The notes under the pieces were generated by a model. The model was not told the origin of the DNA, did not search any database, and saw only the letters and a program-made list of their open reading frames with translations. A stretch of 64,000 nucleotides of DNA from Gallionella sp. Lineage in GTDB: Bacteria; Pseudomonadota; Gammaproteobacteria; Burkholderiales; Gallionellaceae. The translations under genes and the position numbers were made by a program. Below are positions 31,699-43,131 of this stretch, piece after piece. Position 1 is the first letter of the stretch. Each line of letters opens with the position of its first letter. The stretch is from assembly GCA_024641025.1 (NCBI GenBank), contig JAHEDW010000003.1, positions 1 through 64,000 of the forward strand, in the 5' to 3' direction.

Positions 31699-33207
31699 TC
31701 AACCAAGGAACAACCGATATGCCGGATTGTCACTCTCGTCCCAGTAACGGTAACCGAGCGAGTCAAGGAATTCACGCAATGCCATTTTATCGTGGTGTGG
31801 CACTTGCATACCGACCAGCACCCGACCGTAATCGGCACCGTGATTGCGATAGTGAAATAGGCTGATATTCCAATTGTGGCTCATGCTGTTGAGAAAGTTC
31901 ATCAATGCGCCGGGACGCTCAGGGAATTCGAAGCGAAAAATGATCTCGTCCTTGACTTCCGGAGCATGGCCGCCGACTAAATGTCGCAGATGCAGCTTTG
32001 CCATTTCGTTGTTACTCAAGTCCAATGTGGCGAGATTATTATGGCTTAATTTGTTGACCAATTCCTCAGTTTCCTTTTGGTCGCGGACCTGAATGCCGAC
32101 GAATACCTGCGCTGCCTTAGGGTCGGCATAACGATAATTGAACTCGGTGATGTTGCGTTTTCCAAGCAGCGAGCAGAATTTCCGGAAGCTTCCAGGCGTC
32201 TCAGGTATTGTGACTGCCAATATTGCCTCGCGTTTTTCACCGATCTCTGCGCGCTCTGCAACAAAACGTAGGCGGTCAAAATTCATGTTTGCGCCACTGG
32301 CAATGGCGACCAGCGTTTCGCCCTTGACCTTCTCTCGTGCGGCATATTTTTTTGCTCCTGCAACTGAAAGTGCGCCCGCTGGCTCTAGGATGGAACGTGT
32401 GTCTTCGAATACGTCCTTGAGTGCGGCACAGGCCGCGTCAGTGTCCACCAGGATGATTTCGTCAACCAACTTTCGGCACAGGCGGAATGTCTCAGAGCCG
32501 ACCTGTTTTACCGCCACGCCGTCTGCAAACAAGCCGACATGGTCTAGCGTAATGCGCCGCTTGGCTTTCAGCGAGCGATACATGGCATCTGAATCAATCG
32601 GTTGAACGCCGATGATCTTGATATCTGGGCGCAGTAGCTTGACATAGGCAGCTACGCCGGAGATCAACCCGCCTCCGCCAATGGGAACAAAAATCGCGTG
32701 GATTGGATTGGTATGCTGGCGCAGGATTTCCATGGCAATTGTGCCCTGTCCGGCGATAACATCCGGGTCGTCATAGGGATGGACAAATGTCATCCGGCTC
32801 TGCTGCTCCAACTCTAGTGCATGCTGATAAGCATCGGAATATGAATCGCCATGCAGTACCACTTTTGCACCACGACTTGACACTGCCTGTATCTTGATCT
32901 GCGGTGTTGTAGAAGGCATCACGATAACGGCACTGCAGCCGAGCTTTTGTGCACTTAGGGCCACGCCCTGCGCATGATTTCCTGCAGAAGCGGCGATCAC
33001 GCCATGCTTGAGTTGTTCGGGGGTAAGTTGCGCCATCTTGTTGTATGCCCCACGCAGCTTGAATGAGAATACCTGCTGCACATCTTCTCGCTTGAGCAAC
33101 ACCGTATTGCCAATCCGCGCAGACAGGTTGGGGGCATATTCCAACGGGCTTTCGATTGCAACATCGTAGACGCGCGCATTAAGTATGCGTTTCAAATAAC
33201 CATTCAT
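31699..33207 (-). CDS. ilvA: Threonine ammonia-lyase, biosynthetic (two ACT-like domains)
   Basis: LSARIGNTVLLKREDVQQVFSFKLRGAYNKM, SAGNHAQGVALSAQKLG, PIGGGGLISGVA; C-terminal ACT-like repeats. Confidence 0.97.
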   Translation of the reverse strand: MNGYLKRILNARVYDVAIESPLEYAPNLSARIGNTVLLKREDVQQVFSFKLRGAYNKMAQLTPEQLKHGVIAASAGNHAQGVALSAQKLGCSAVIVMPSTTPQIKIQAVSSRGAKVVLHGDSYSDAYQHALELEQQSRMTFVHPYDDPDVIAGQGTIAMEILRQHTNPIHAIFVPIGGGGLISGVAAYVKLLRPDIKIIGVQPIDSDAMYRSLKAKRRITLDHVGLFADGVAVKQVGSETFRLCRKLVDEIILVDTDAACAALKDVFEDTRSILEPAGALSVAGAKKYAAREKVKGETLVAIASGANMNFDRLRFVAERAEIGEKREAILAVTIPETPGSFRKFCSLLGKRNITEFNYRYADPKAAQVFVGIQVRDQKETEELVNKLSHNNLATLDLSNNEMAKLHLRHLVGGHAPEVKDEIIFRFEFPERPGALMNFLNSMSHNWNISLFHYRNHGADYGRVLVGMQVPHHDKMALREFLDSLGYRYWDESDNPAYRLFLG

Positions 33208-33301
33208 GATTCAACATCACCAAAAAAATACATGTGCAGATTAGCACAAAAGCGCTGCGAGCCCCTTGCGATGGCAGCAAAAATCGGTTCAAATGCCGTT
33301 C

Positions 33302-33685
33302 ATGGAAAAGATTGATACACATGACATTGATATAAAAGTGCAGGTGAGTTACTTGCCAGAACAATCCGATGAAGCGGGCAACCGTTTCGTATTTTCCTAC
33401 ACCATCAGCATTACCAATCATGGAAGTGTGCCAGCTAAACTGATCAGCCGCCATTGGATCATTACCGATGCCAACCATCATGTTCAGGAAGTGCGTGGGC
33501 AGGGCGTGGTGGGTGAGCAACCTTTGCTCAAGCCTAGCCAAAGTTTTGAGTATACCAGCGGCACTGTATTGGCGACCCAAGTTGGCACGATGCGGGGCAG
33601 TTACCAGATGCAATCAGAAGATGGCGAGCAGTATGATGTCGAAATTCCGCAATTCGTATTGAGTGTCCCCCGTGTCTTGCATTAG
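33302..33685 (+). CDS. apaG: ApaG (Co2+/Mg2+ efflux-associated) protein
   Basis: VQVSYLPEQSDEAGNRFVFSYTISITNHGSVPAKLISRHWIITDANHHVQEVRGQGVVGEQPLLKPSQSFEYTSG. Confidence 0.96.
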   Translation: MEKIDTHDIDIKVQVSYLPEQSDEAGNRFVFSYTISITNHGSVPAKLISRHWIITDANHHVQEVRGQGVVGEQPLLKPSQSFEYTSGTVLATQVGTMRGSYQMQSEDGEQYDVEIPQFVLSVPRVLH

Positions 33686-34871
33686 CAATATTTATGTTTC
33701 TTTTCGTAAAATACTGATACAACGTCTGACAATCCTGTTGTTGCCGATGGTTTTCCTTGTAGCCTGCGGCACATCCAAGCCGCCTGTTGTGTCGTTACCT
33801 TTAGATACATCGCCCTATGCCCCGTTTGCAGTCAGCAAGTGGGAAATGCTTCCGGATTGGCAGTCTATAGATCTGCAGCCAGCCTGGGGCGCTTTCTGGC
33901 AAAGCTGCGTCGCACTCAGGAACAAACCCGGTTGGCAACCGGTCTGCATTAGCGCTAACGAACTGAAGCAACCAGACAATAGTTCTTTGCACGCCTTTTT
34001 TGAGGAGCAGTTTATTCCCTATCAGGTATTCAATCCTGATGGTTCCTCCCAAGGCTTGATCACCGGCTATTACGAACCCAGGCTCTATGGCAGTCGCGTC
34101 AAAACTGCTCGCTTTCGCTATCCCCTGTATGGTGTTCCGAACGATCTGCTGACAATAGATTTGGGTGAAGTTTATCCACAGTTGAAGGACTTGCGTTTGC
34201 GTGGTCGTCTGCAAGGCAAGCGTATCGTTCCTTACTATGATCGCGGAGAAATTGATAACGGCAAGGCTCCGCTTCAGGGGCACGAACTATTCTGGGTAGA
34301 CAACGCTGTCGACTTATTCTTCCTGCAAATCCAGGGTTCAGGGCGCATTCAACTGCCAGATGGCAGCCTCGTGAAAGTTGGTTACGCGGAACAGAACGGA
34401 CACCCATATAACTCCATTGGCAAGGTGCTGGTGGAGATGGGCGCTTTCAAGATAGAAGAGTCATCGATGCAGAACATCAAGTTTTGGGCGGAGAAAAACC
34501 CAGAGAAACTAGCCAGCCTGTTGGAGCAGAATCCCAGCTATGTGTTCTTCCGAGAATTACCGAATGATTTGCCAGCGCCCTTGGGCGCTTTGGGGGTGCC
34601 TCTTACAAATGAGTACAGCCTGGCGGTTGATACTCGAACCATCCCGCTTGGAGCACCGGTCTTTCTTTCTACTACCTATCCGAATACCACCGAGCCATTG
34701 AACCGCCTCATGCTGGCCCAGGATACAGGTGGTGCTATCAAGGGGGCGGTGCGCGGGGATTTCTTCTGGGGCTTTGGCGAACAGGCTGGAAACCAAGCGG
34801 GACGGATGAAACAGGCAGGTCAGATGTGGGTGTTGTTTCCGAAGGGTGCTGAACCAGAGTTGTCACCTTAA
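33663..34871 (+). CDS. mltA: Membrane-bound lytic murein transglycosylase A (lipoprotein)
   Basis: Lipobox LVAC; GLITGYYEPRLYGSR, ELFWVDNAVDLFFLQIQGSGRIQLPDG, LMLAQDTGGAIKGAVRGDFFWG. Confidence 0.95.
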   Translation: MSPVSCISNIYVSFRKILIQRLTILLLPMVFLVACGTSKPPVVSLPLDTSPYAPFAVSKWEMLPDWQSIDLQPAWGAFWQSCVALRNKPGWQPVCISANELKQPDNSSLHAFFEEQFIPYQVFNPDGSSQGLITGYYEPRLYGSRVKTARFRYPLYGVPNDLLTIDLGEVYPQLKDLRLRGRLQGKRIVPYYDRGEIDNGKAPLQGHELFWVDNAVDLFFLQIQGSGRIQLPDGSLVKVGYAEQNGHPYNSIGKVLVEMGAFKIEESSMQNIKFWAEKNPEKLASLLEQNPSYVFFRELPNDLPAPLGALGVPLTNEYSLAVDTRTIPLGAPVFLSTTYPNTTEPLNRLMLAQDTGGAIKGAVRGDFFWGFGEQAGNQAGRMKQAGQMWVLFPKGAEPELSP

Positions 34872-34988
34872 TTAATTTCAGCAGATGCCCATTCCACAAT
34901 GCGGTGAAATCGCCCACCCAAGGGGAGAGCTAAGCGAGCTCAGGGGAATATTCCATTAATAATAAATAACTTGCCTTAGATTTCGTCG

Positions 34989-35780
34989 CTACTTTTTTAC
35001 CGGCTCATTCAGATTTTTTTCCAAGTCTTGAGCAGACAAATAACCTGGTGATTGTATTCCGTTGCCAAAAATGATGTTTGGTGTGCCGCTGACGCGCAAT
35101 TTCTGCCCAAGTGCCTTTACCTGTTCGGTTTGAGGTGTATCGCATAAGGCTTTCTCGGGAGCGATACCGCTCAGCATCCAGTTGTCCCAAGTCTTGACTG
35201 GGTCTTTCGAGCAAAGCACGTTGCGGACGATTTCATCAGAGCCAGGGAATATCGGGTAAAGGAAGCTGTATATCGTGACATCAGTGACTTTGTCTAACTC
35301 CTTTTCCAGTCGCTTGCAGAAACTGCAATTCGGGTCCGTGAACTGAGCAAGTCTGCGTTTGCCATTCCCCTTTACTTTTTTTACAGCCAACTCTAATGGC
35401 AACTGGTCGAAATCTATTGCGAATAAAATACGGCGTCGTTCCTCGCTGAGGTTTCGGCGGGTCTTGGTCTCGATCATGTTACCGTCAAACAGGTATAAGC
35501 CCTTTGAATCGGTGTAAAGCAACTGTCCTTCAATGAGGATTTCATACAGTCCTGCATAGGGTGTAACAATGATGTGCTCGATTTTACCTATGCCGGGAAA
35601 ATTAGTTTGCAGAGACTGACGGATTTCCTTCTCTCCAGCGTATGCAGATGTAGACAGGGTGATCAGGAGCAGGATACCCAGTATCGACATAAGCAGTGAA
35701 TTGGCATTACTTATGAACGAGTTATGTTTACTGGTTGAAGGTAAGATCGGTGGTTTCATCAGAAAAATTGGAGTAGTCAT
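34989..35780 (-). CDS. dsbC: DsbC-type thiol:disulfide interchange protein
   Basis: N-terminal DsbC domain (GLYEILIEGQLLYTDSKGLYLFDGNMIE..), active site FTDPNCSFCKRLEKEL, cis-Pro region VSGTPNIIFGNG. Confidence 0.88.
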   Translation of the reverse strand: MTTPIFLMKPPILPSTSKHNSFISNANSLLMSILGILLLITLSTSAYAGEKEIRQSLQTNFPGIGKIEHIIVTPYAGLYEILIEGQLLYTDSKGLYLFDGNMIETKTRRNLSEERRRILFAIDFDQLPLELAVKKVKGNGKRRLAQFTDPNCSFCKRLEKELDKVTDVTIYSFLYPIFPGSDEIVRNVLCSKDPVKTWDNWMLSGIAPEKALCDTPQTEQVKALGQKLRVSGTPNIIFGNGIQSPGYLSAQDLEKNLNEPVKK

Positions 35781-35797
35781 GTAATTTGGCTCAAAAG

Positions 35798-36967
35798 TTA
35801 ATTAAGGGCATGCTGCATCAGCATTTTCTTCAAAGGAGTGAGATGATTAGTTGCACCAAGTCCAAGATTGCGAAGGTTGCGCAGAATCGGATCATCATTA
35901 TTAAATAAGTATTTCAGGCCGAAAGTGGTAGCCTGCATCGAGTAGATATCTTCTTTGCGTTTTCGTTCATAGCGACGCAATAAATGTGCATCGCCACAAT
36001 CGCCTAGTGAGCGATGTTCGAGCAGCAATTGCGTCAGTTGGCGTGCATCACGAAAGCCAGTATTTACACCTTGTCCTGCCAAGGGGTGGATGTTGTGCGC
36101 GGCATCGCCGATCAGTGCCAGCCTCCGGGAGATTATGTGCGGCAAAGTCAGCATGCGCAATGGGAAAGCCGCAGGCGAAGTTAGAATCGTCAATTTTCCA
36201 AGCTTATGTTGCGAGGCTGCGGCTACCTGCGCGCAAAGTTCATCATGCTCAAGTGCAAGCAGGTCTGTTGACTTCTCTGGTACGACAGACCAGACCATCG
36301 AAACCCGGTTGCCCGGCAATGGAAGCAGGGCGAGGATACCGTCCGATTGGAACCATTGGTAAGCGATTCCGCGGTGCGGCAACTCGCAGTCGAAATTGGC
36401 GACAACACCATATTGATGGTAATCCACTGGCGCCGCTTTAATGCCAGCCTGGTTGCGAACCCATGAATCCCTTCCGTCGGCGCCGACCACAAGTTTTGCT
36501 TTCAGGGTACGGCCGTCCTCCAGTTCAAGCTCTGCAGCTTTATCGCCAAGATGCAGAGCCGCGCAGGATGCCGGTTGAATCAAGGTGAGGTTTTCCTGAC
36601 TCTGCATTTTCTGCCACAGTGCGCGATGCAAAGCACGGTTTTCCAGAATGCAAGCCAGCTCGGCAACACCCATCTGATAGGCGCTAAATTCCAGTTCTGC
36701 ACCGGTATCCCCAAAAACGCGCATCATCTCGACTGGAGAGGAGCGGTCAGGTTCAAGCAATGGCCATACTCCGGATTGTTCGAGAAAATTGCGACTGCCC
36801 GGGCTGATAGCATAGATTCGCCCATCCCATTCCCCAGAAGATTGAGGAGTAGTCTGGCTTTCTACCATTGCCAACGACAGCCCGCTTGTCCCAAGGGCAG
36901 CAGCAAGGCTTGCGCCAACCAGCCCTCCGCCAATGATCACTACATCGAAATTCATGAAAGCAATCAT
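35798..36967 (-). CDS. UbiH/UbiF/Coq6-family FAD-dependent ubiquinone biosynthesis hydroxylase
   Basis: FDVVIIGGGLVGASLAAALGTSGLSLAMVE, VGADGRDSWVR, ALIGDAAHNIHPLAGQGVNTGFRD. Confidence 0.93.
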   Translation of the reverse strand: MIAFMNFDVVIIGGGLVGASLAAALGTSGLSLAMVESQTTPQSSGEWDGRIYAISPGSRNFLEQSGVWPLLEPDRSSPVEMMRVFGDTGAELEFSAYQMGVAELACILENRALHRALWQKMQSQENLTLIQPASCAALHLGDKAAELELEDGRTLKAKLVVGADGRDSWVRNQAGIKAAPVDYHQYGVVANFDCELPHRGIAYQWFQSDGILALLPLPGNRVSMVWSVVPEKSTDLLALEHDELCAQVAAASQHKLGKLTILTSPAAFPLRMLTLPHIISRRLALIGDAAHNIHPLAGQGVNTGFRDARQLTQLLLEHRSLGDCGDAHLLRRYERKRKEDIYSMQATTFGLKYLFNNDDPILRNLRNLGLGATNHLTPLKKMLMQHALN

Positions 36968-37032
36968 AGCATGCTGTCCAGTTTCATTTATAATCGTCCT
37001 CCCTCGCGGAAATTCCCATTGGCTAACGCAAG

Positions 37033-38040
37033 ATGCAAATCGGTAAATACCAACTAAAAAACAATCTCATTGTCGCTCCAATGGCAGGAGTGACCGACCG
37101 ACCCTTTCGGATGTTGTGTAAGCGAATGGGTGCGGGCATGGCGGTAAGTGAAATGGTTTCTTCGAACTCGCTGTTATATGGCTCGGAAAAAACCAGACGT
37201 CGCGCAAACCATGAAGGGGAGGTCGATCCCATATCCGTACAGATCGTTGGAGCTGAACCTGGCATGCTGGCAGAAGCTGCAAAGTATAACGTTGACAATG
37301 GCGCGCAGATAATTGACATCAACATGGGTTGCCCAGCCAAGAAGATCTGCAATGTGATGGCCGGTTCTGCACTGTTGCAGAATGAGCCATTGGTCGCGCG
37401 ATTGCTTCAGGCTGTGGTCGCTGCCGTTAAGGTTCCTGTGACATTGAAAATACGTACTGGCTGGGACAAGCAGAATCGTAACGCGATACGCATTGCCAGG
37501 ATTGCTGAAGACTCCGGCATACAGGCACTGGCAATTCATGGTCGAACCCGTGCCTGTGCCTACACTGGGGAGGCAGAGTACGATACTATCGCCGACGTAA
37601 AGACCAGCGTGAACATACCCATCATCGCCAACGGCGATATCACTTCCCCGGAAAAAGCCAGGCATGTCTTGAAGTATTCAGGGGCGGATGCGGTAATGAT
37701 AGGACGTGCAGCGCAAGGACGTCCGTGGCTGTTCCGCGAAATTGACCACTTCCTCAAAACAGGTCAGCATCTTCCAGCGCCGGAAGTGGATGAAATTCAT
37801 CAAGTGCTTCTGGGTCACGTTCATGAGTTATATGAATTCTACGGTGAGCACACTGGATTACGCGTGGCACGCAAACACATTTCATGGTACACCAAAGGAC
37901 TGACAGGTTCGGCCCACTTTCGACACCGGATGAATCAATTGGAAACACCTTCCGAGCAGTTGGCGGCAGTGGGGGAGTTTTTTGCGCAGCAAGAGCAGCA
38001 GGGATCTCAGCTGCGGTATCTTGAGGAGTTGGCCGCATGA
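37033..38040 (+). CDS. dusB: tRNA-dihydrouridine synthase DusB
   Basis: LIVAPMAGVTDRPFRMLCKRMGAGMAVSEMV, INMGCPAKKICN, IHGRTRACAYTGEAEYD; followed by fis. Confidence 0.97.
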   Translation: MQIGKYQLKNNLIVAPMAGVTDRPFRMLCKRMGAGMAVSEMVSSNSLLYGSEKTRRRANHEGEVDPISVQIVGAEPGMLAEAAKYNVDNGAQIIDINMGCPAKKICNVMAGSALLQNEPLVARLLQAVVAAVKVPVTLKIRTGWDKQNRNAIRIARIAEDSGIQALAIHGRTRACAYTGEAEYDTIADVKTSVNIPIIANGDITSPEKARHVLKYSGADAVMIGRAAQGRPWLFREIDHFLKTGQHLPAPEVDEIHQVLLGHVHELYEFYGEHTGLRVARKHISWYTKGLTGSAHFRHRMNQLETPSEQLAAVGEFFAQQEQQGSQLRYLEELAA

Positions 38041-38288
38041 ATGATGTTCTGATAAATGAAAACGACATGGCGCGCCACGTTCGTAGAGCCATCAAGGAAT
38101 ATTTCCGGGACCTTGATGGCGAGGATCCGTGCTGTGGCATGTTCAACATGGTAATGAACTGCGTAGAGAAGCCGTTGATTGAAATTGTCCTGGAGCATGT
38201 TGGTGGAAATCAGACACGCGCCGCTGAGATGCTAGGCATCAATCGAAACACCTTACGAAAAAAGATGCTTGAACATGGCATCACATGA
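38037..38288 (+). CDS. fis: Fis family DNA-binding regulator
   Basis: EKPLIEIVLEHVGGNQTRAAEMLGINRNTLRKKMLEHGI; dusB-fis overlap (ATGA). Confidence 0.95.
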   Translation: MNDVLINENDMARHVRRAIKEYFRDLDGEDPCCGMFNMVMNCVEKPLIEIVLEHVGGNQTRAAEMLGINRNTLRKKMLEHGIT

Positions 38289-38384
38289 TTAATCATTCCA
38301 ATGACCTGCTGACCTGTTGCGCTAAGGCTGCGCACAACAGTATGTATTGGCTAGCAAGTTTCATGTAATTTAACTGGGATCATC

Positions 38385-39950
38385 ATGGCAGCAATCAAAC
38401 AAGCGCTCATCAGCGTATCGGATAAATCAGGCGTGGTTGAATTCGCATCGGGTCTGAATCAGCTTGGTGTGAAAATATTATCCACCGGCGGCACTGCAAA
38501 GCTGCTTGCCGACAAGGGCATTCCTGTCACCGAGGTGGCCGATTACACCGGCTTTCCGGAGATGCTTGACGGGCGCGTGAAGACCCTGCAACCTAAAGTA
38601 CATGCCGGCATTCTTGCCAGGCGGGATCTTCCGGAGCATGTTGCCACTCTGAAGAAGCATGAAATTCCGACCATTGATCTAGTGGTGGTGAACCTGTATC
38701 CGTTTGCAGCAACTATCGCAAAACCAGATTGTTCTTTGGAGGATGCCATCGAAAACATCGATATAGGCGGCCCTACGATGGTTCGTGCGGCAGCAAAGAA
38801 TTATGGACATGTCGCAGTCGTCACTGATCCGGGGGACTATGCGGATGTGCTATCCGAAATGCAGACCAACACTTGCTCAGTGTCTGACTTGACTCGTTTT
38901 GACTTGGCAAAGAAAGCGTTCTCTCACACCGCTGCTTACGATTCAGCGATTAGCAACTATCTCACATCAACCAATCCGGACGGCACGAAGAGTCCGTTCC
39001 CTGCACAGATCAATTTTAACTTTGGAAAGCTCCAGGATATGCGCTATGGCGAAAACCCGCATCAGCAGGCAGCGTTTTACCGGGATCTCGAGCCAGTACC
39101 TGGGGGTATTGCCGACTATACCCAGTTGCAGGGTAAGGAGCTTTCGTACAATAACATCGGGGATGCCGATGCGGCTTGGGAACTTGTCAAGACTTTTAAT
39201 CAGCCTGCATGTGTGATCGTGAAACATGCCAACCCGTGTGGCGTTGCGGTCGCTGACAGCCCACATAATGCTTACAAGCTTGCATATGCGACAGACCCGA
39301 CTTCAGCATTCGGAGGAATTATCGCTTTTAATCGCGAGCTTGATGTTGACAGTGCGAGTCAGATCACAGCAAACCAGTTCGTCGAGTTGATCATTGCACC
39401 GTCCGCATCAGAGGCGGCACTGAAGGTTGCCGCAGCCAAGCAGAACGTGCGCGTACTTACCGTTCCGTTGTCGAATGCGCATAACTTGTTCGATTTCAAG
39501 CGCGTCAGCGGTGGCCTGCTAGTTCAGACTCCAGATGTGCTTAACGTTCAGGCATCACAATTGAAGGTGGTTACCGGGCTTCAACCAAGCAAGAAACAGC
39601 TTCAAGATTTGTTGTTTGCGTGGCGCGTAGCAAAGTATGTGAAATCCAACGCAATTGTGTTTTGCAAGGACGGACAGACGCTTGGTGTGGGAGCAGGGCA
39701 GATGAGCAGAGTGGACAGTACGCGTATAGCAAGCATCAAGGCGCAGAATGCAGGTCTTAGTCTGAATGATTCTGTGGTCGCATCTGATGCATTTTTCCCA
39801 TTTCGCGATGGACTGGATGTACTTGCTTCTGCCGGTGCAAAAGCGGTAATCCAGCCGGGTGGATCTATGCGTGATGCAGAAGTGATTGCAGCTGCGGACG
39901 AACACGGAATCGCGATGGTGTTCACTGGTTATCGGCACTTCCGGCATTAA
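38385..39950 (+). CDS. purH: Bifunctional AICAR transformylase / IMP cyclohydrolase
   Basis: [35 protein letters not shown] ... KHANPCGVA ... TGYRHFRH. Confidence 0.98.
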   Translation: MAAIKQALISVSDKSGVVEFASGLNQLGVKILSTGGTAKLLADKGIPVTEVADYTGFPEMLDGRVKTLQPKVHAGILARRDLPEHVATLKKHEIPTIDLVVVNLYPFAATIAKPDCSLEDAIENIDIGGPTMVRAAAKNYGHVAVVTDPGDYADVLSEMQTNTCSVSDLTRFDLAKKAFSHTAAYDSAISNYLTSTNPDGTKSPFPAQINFNFGKLQDMRYGENPHQQAAFYRDLEPVPGGIADYTQLQGKELSYNNIGDADAAWELVKTFNQPACVIVKHANPCGVAVADSPHNAYKLAYATDPTSAFGGIIAFNRELDVDSASQITANQFVELIIAPSASEAALKVAAAKQNVRVLTVPLSNAHNLFDFKRVSGGLLVQTPDVLNVQASQLKVVTGLQPSKKQLQDLLFAWRVAKYVKSNAIVFCKDGQTLGVGAGQMSRVDSTRIASIKAQNAGLSLNDSVVASDAFFPFRDGLDVLASAGAKAVIQPGGSMRDAEVIAAADEHGIAMVFTGYRHFRH

Positions 39951-40072
39951 ATCCCCTGTACTTGTAATATACACCATGCTGCATGGAACAAAGTTCATTC
40001 ACCTTTATCTACTTTGCATCATCGGTTTACGCTTTGTTTTAACAGGCATTCTTATGAATTTGAAAGTTGGAA

Positions 40073-41353
40073 ATGAAACTATTAGTCATCGGTTCCGGTG
40101 GTCGTGAGCATGCACTAGCGTGGCGGTTGTCCCAAGGTGCCAGGATTCAGAAGGTTTATGTCGCACCTGGGAATGCAGGTACTGCTTTGGAGAATAACCT
40201 GGAGAATGTTCCACTGGAAAGTGTCGATGATTTGCTGGCGTTCGCCCAGCGCGAGAAAATCTATCTCACTGTTGTCGGTCCGGAAGCTCCGCTTGCAGCA
40301 GGAGTAGTGGATGCATTCCGAAAGGCCGGGCTTAAGATATTTGGCCCAACCAAGGCAGCGGCGCAACTTGAGTCCTCAAAAGATTTCGCCAAGGCTTTCA
40401 TGGCGCGTCATAACATCGCAACTGCGCTATATCAGACTTTTAACGATGCTGCAGCTGCTCATGCCTATGTGGACAAACACGGCGCACCAATCGTTATCAA
40501 GGCCGATGGTCTTGCAGCAGGGAAGGGTGTAGTAGTAGCGATGACGCCGGAAGAGGCGCATCAGGCTATCGATATGATGCTGTCCGGCAATCAGCTTGGC
40601 AATGCCGGCGCTAGAGTGGTTATAGAGGAATTTCTAAAAGGTGAAGAGGCAAGTTTTATCGTTATGGTGGACGGCAAGAATGTGCTGCCGCTGGCAACCA
40701 GCCAAGATCACAAGCGACTACTGGATGGAGACCTCGGTCCCAACACCGGTGGTATGGGTGCGTATTCCCCGGCGCCTGTGGTCACCCCTGAAATTCACGC
40801 GCGTGTATTGCGCGAAGTTATTCAACCAGTGGTGCGTGGCATGGAACAGGAGGGTATGCCCTATACCGGCTTCCTGTACGCGGGCTTAATGATAGATCCA
40901 CAGGGTGGTATAAAGGTACTTGAATTCAACTGTCGCCTGGGAGATCCCGAAGCCCAACCAATCCTGTTGCGCCTAAAGAGTAATTTGCTGACATTGGTCG
41001 ATCATGCGGTAAGCGGAACGTTGGACAAAATAGATGTTGAATGGGATAGACGCACTGCTTTGGGAGTGGTGCTCGCGGCGGCAAATTATCCAGGCACGCC
41101 ACGCAAAGGTGATGTGATTGCCGGATTGCCTAAGCAGGCTAGTGATGATGCGCGAGTATTCCATGCTGGAACATCGCTACTCGATGGCGCAGTGGTAACC
41201 AGCGGTGGGAGAGTGCTGTGCGTAACTGCACTTGGTGATAGCGTGAAGATGGCTCAACGTCGCGCCTATCAACTCGCTGAGGAGATACATTTTGAAGGCT
41301 GTCAGATGCGTCGTGACATTGGATATCACGCTATTGCGAGTGGTAGGAATTGA
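40073..41353 (+). CDS. purD: Phosphoribosylamine-glycine ligase
   Basis: MKLLVIGSGGREHALAWRLSQ, VVGPEAPLAAGVVDAFR, EFNCRLGDPEAQPILLRLKS. Confidence 0.98.
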   Translation: MKLLVIGSGGREHALAWRLSQGARIQKVYVAPGNAGTALENNLENVPLESVDDLLAFAQREKIYLTVVGPEAPLAAGVVDAFRKAGLKIFGPTKAAAQLESSKDFAKAFMARHNIATALYQTFNDAAAAHAYVDKHGAPIVIKADGLAAGKGVVVAMTPEEAHQAIDMMLSGNQLGNAGARVVIEEFLKGEEASFIVMVDGKNVLPLATSQDHKRLLDGDLGPNTGGMGAYSPAPVVTPEIHARVLREVIQPVVRGMEQEGMPYTGFLYAGLMIDPQGGIKVLEFNCRLGDPEAQPILLRLKSNLLTLVDHAVSGTLDKIDVEWDRRTALGVVLAAANYPGTPRKGDVIAGLPKQASDDARVFHAGTSLLDGAVVTSGGRVLCVTALGDSVKMAQRRAYQLAEEIHFEGCQMRRDIGYHAIASGRN

Positions 41354-41485
41354 TAGGGAAGTTCACATTTCTTAACCATGGTTTGTTGTGCTGAAATCAC
41401 TGGCTGCGTATAACAATAACTTTGTGCTTCAGTCGGTTTCTTGTGTCCGTTTTGCACCCGAAATGTAAATTTTCAGGGACCTAAA

Positions 41486-42043
41486 ATGTACCGCGTTCCA
41501 ATTTCGTATCGCCGCATCGCGGTGCACCTGAGACGAGGTGGCCTTATCGCCTATCCAACTGAGTCATGCTATGGTCTTGGGTGCGATCCTGACAACAGCA
41601 AAGCAGTCAAAAGGCTACTTAAACTAAAGCGGCGCCCGCAACACAAGGGATTGATTCTCATCGCAGCCAACTATCGGCAAGTGGCCCGTTATCTGCAGCC
41701 GCTAACACCAGCGCAGCAAATCAAAATTTTTGATGGTGGTGCGCAGGCAATCACTTATCTTATGCCCGCACGTCACTCCGCTCCTCGCTGGTTGCGCGGC
41801 GCGCACGATACGCTGGCCGTGCGATTGACCGCGCACCGGCAAGCAGCACAACTGTGCCGGGGCTTGGATAGTGCTTTGGTTTCCACTAGCGCAAATCGCA
41901 GCGGACAGCGACCAGCTAGAACATTTTCACAATGCCGGCGTTTGTTCGGGAACAAGGTTTGGGTGTTGCCAGGGAGCGTTGGCAAACGAAAAAATCCTTC
42001 GACCATAAGATCGTGGGCTGATGATAAAATAATACGCAATTAA
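41486..42043 (+). CDS. L-threonylcarbamoyladenylate synthase (Sua5/YrdC/TsaC family)
   Basis: [59 protein letters not shown]. Confidence 0.93.
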   Translation: MYRVPISYRRIAVHLRRGGLIAYPTESCYGLGCDPDNSKAVKRLLKLKRRPQHKGLILIAANYRQVARYLQPLTPAQQIKIFDGGAQAITYLMPARHSAPRWLRGAHDTLAVRLTAHRQAAQLCRGLDSALVSTSANRSGQRPARTFSQCRRLFGNKVWVLPGSVGKRKNPSTIRSWADDKIIRN

Positions 42044-42059
42044 GCCTTCTGGAGCAAAC

Positions 42060-42965
42060 ATGAGCAGTTTCGATTCCGCGGCGGTAAGAGAATATCTATA
42101 TGAACTTCAAGAACTCATCGTCGAGCGTCTTGAACAAGTGGATGGCAAGAAATTTCTTCGCGACAATTGGGAGCGATCCGAAGGTGGAGGAGGCAGGAGT
42201 TGCATACTTGAAGAAGGAAATGTGCTCGAACGTGGCGGCGTAGCGTTCTCACACGTGATGGGAACGAGCATGCCTCCTTCTGCCACGGCAATGCGGCCAG
42301 AACTAGCTGGCCGAAGTTGGGAGGCGATGGGTGTATCACTGGTATTGCACCCTCGCAATCCCTATGCTCCAACAACGCACATGAATGTCCGTATGTTTGT
42401 GGCGAAGCGTGATGGAAGTGATCCGGTGTTCTGGTTCGGCGGCGGAATGGACCTTACGCCTTATTACGGTTTTCAGGAAGATGCGGTGCACTTTCATCAG
42501 ACCTGTAAGAATTCACTCAATCCGTTCGGAGCCGACCTGCATTCAAAATACAAGAAATGGTGTGATGAATACTTTTTCATCAAGCACCGCAACGAGCCAC
42601 GCGGTATTGGGGGAATATTCTTCGATGATTTGAGCGAACCTGATTTCGACACTGCATTCGGAATCCAGCAAAGTGTCGGAGATCACTTCCTGTCAGCTTA
42701 TATTCCTGTACTCGAACGCCGTAAGGACACACCCTACGGTGAGCGCGAAAGGGACTTCCAGTTATACCGGCGTGGACGTTATGTAGAATTCAATCTGGTA
42801 ATCGACCGAGGCACCATCTTTGGCCTACAGTCCGACGGTCGCACCGAGTCTATCCTGTTGTCAATGCCGCCACTAGTTAAATGGCGTTATGACTGGCATC
42901 CTGAAAGCGGTACTGCAGAAGCAAAGCTATATGAAGAATTCCTGGTGCCCAAGAATTGGATATGA
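42060..42965 (+). CDS. hemF: Oxygen-dependent coproporphyrinogen III oxidase
   Basis: [67 protein letters not shown]. Confidence 0.98.
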   Translation: MSSFDSAAVREYLYELQELIVERLEQVDGKKFLRDNWERSEGGGGRSCILEEGNVLERGGVAFSHVMGTSMPPSATAMRPELAGRSWEAMGVSLVLHPRNPYAPTTHMNVRMFVAKRDGSDPVFWFGGGMDLTPYYGFQEDAVHFHQTCKNSLNPFGADLHSKYKKWCDEYFFIKHRNEPRGIGGIFFDDLSEPDFDTAFGIQQSVGDHFLSAYIPVLERRKDTPYGERERDFQLYRRGRYVEFNLVIDRGTIFGLQSDGRTESILLSMPPLVKWRYDWHPESGTAEAKLYEEFLVPKNWI

Positions 42966-43006
42966 AGTTCTGATTCATTTCCTTAGTTGTTAGTTTGACT
43001 TTCAAA

Positions 43007-43040
43007 AATCCCTCGACAGTCACGCGATGAGGGATTTTGT
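43007..43040 (+). terminator. Intrinsic terminator-like hairpin after hemF
   Basis: aaaatccctc-N14-gagggatttt, followed by gtttgttt. Confidence 0.65.
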
Positions 43041-43131
43041 TTGTTTGACAGTATTAGATTGTCAGGCCGGAAACGGGCGTCAAAAATTCAATGTGCTATG
43101 CTTTCAAGGTTGGATTTAATGACGGTTTTTA

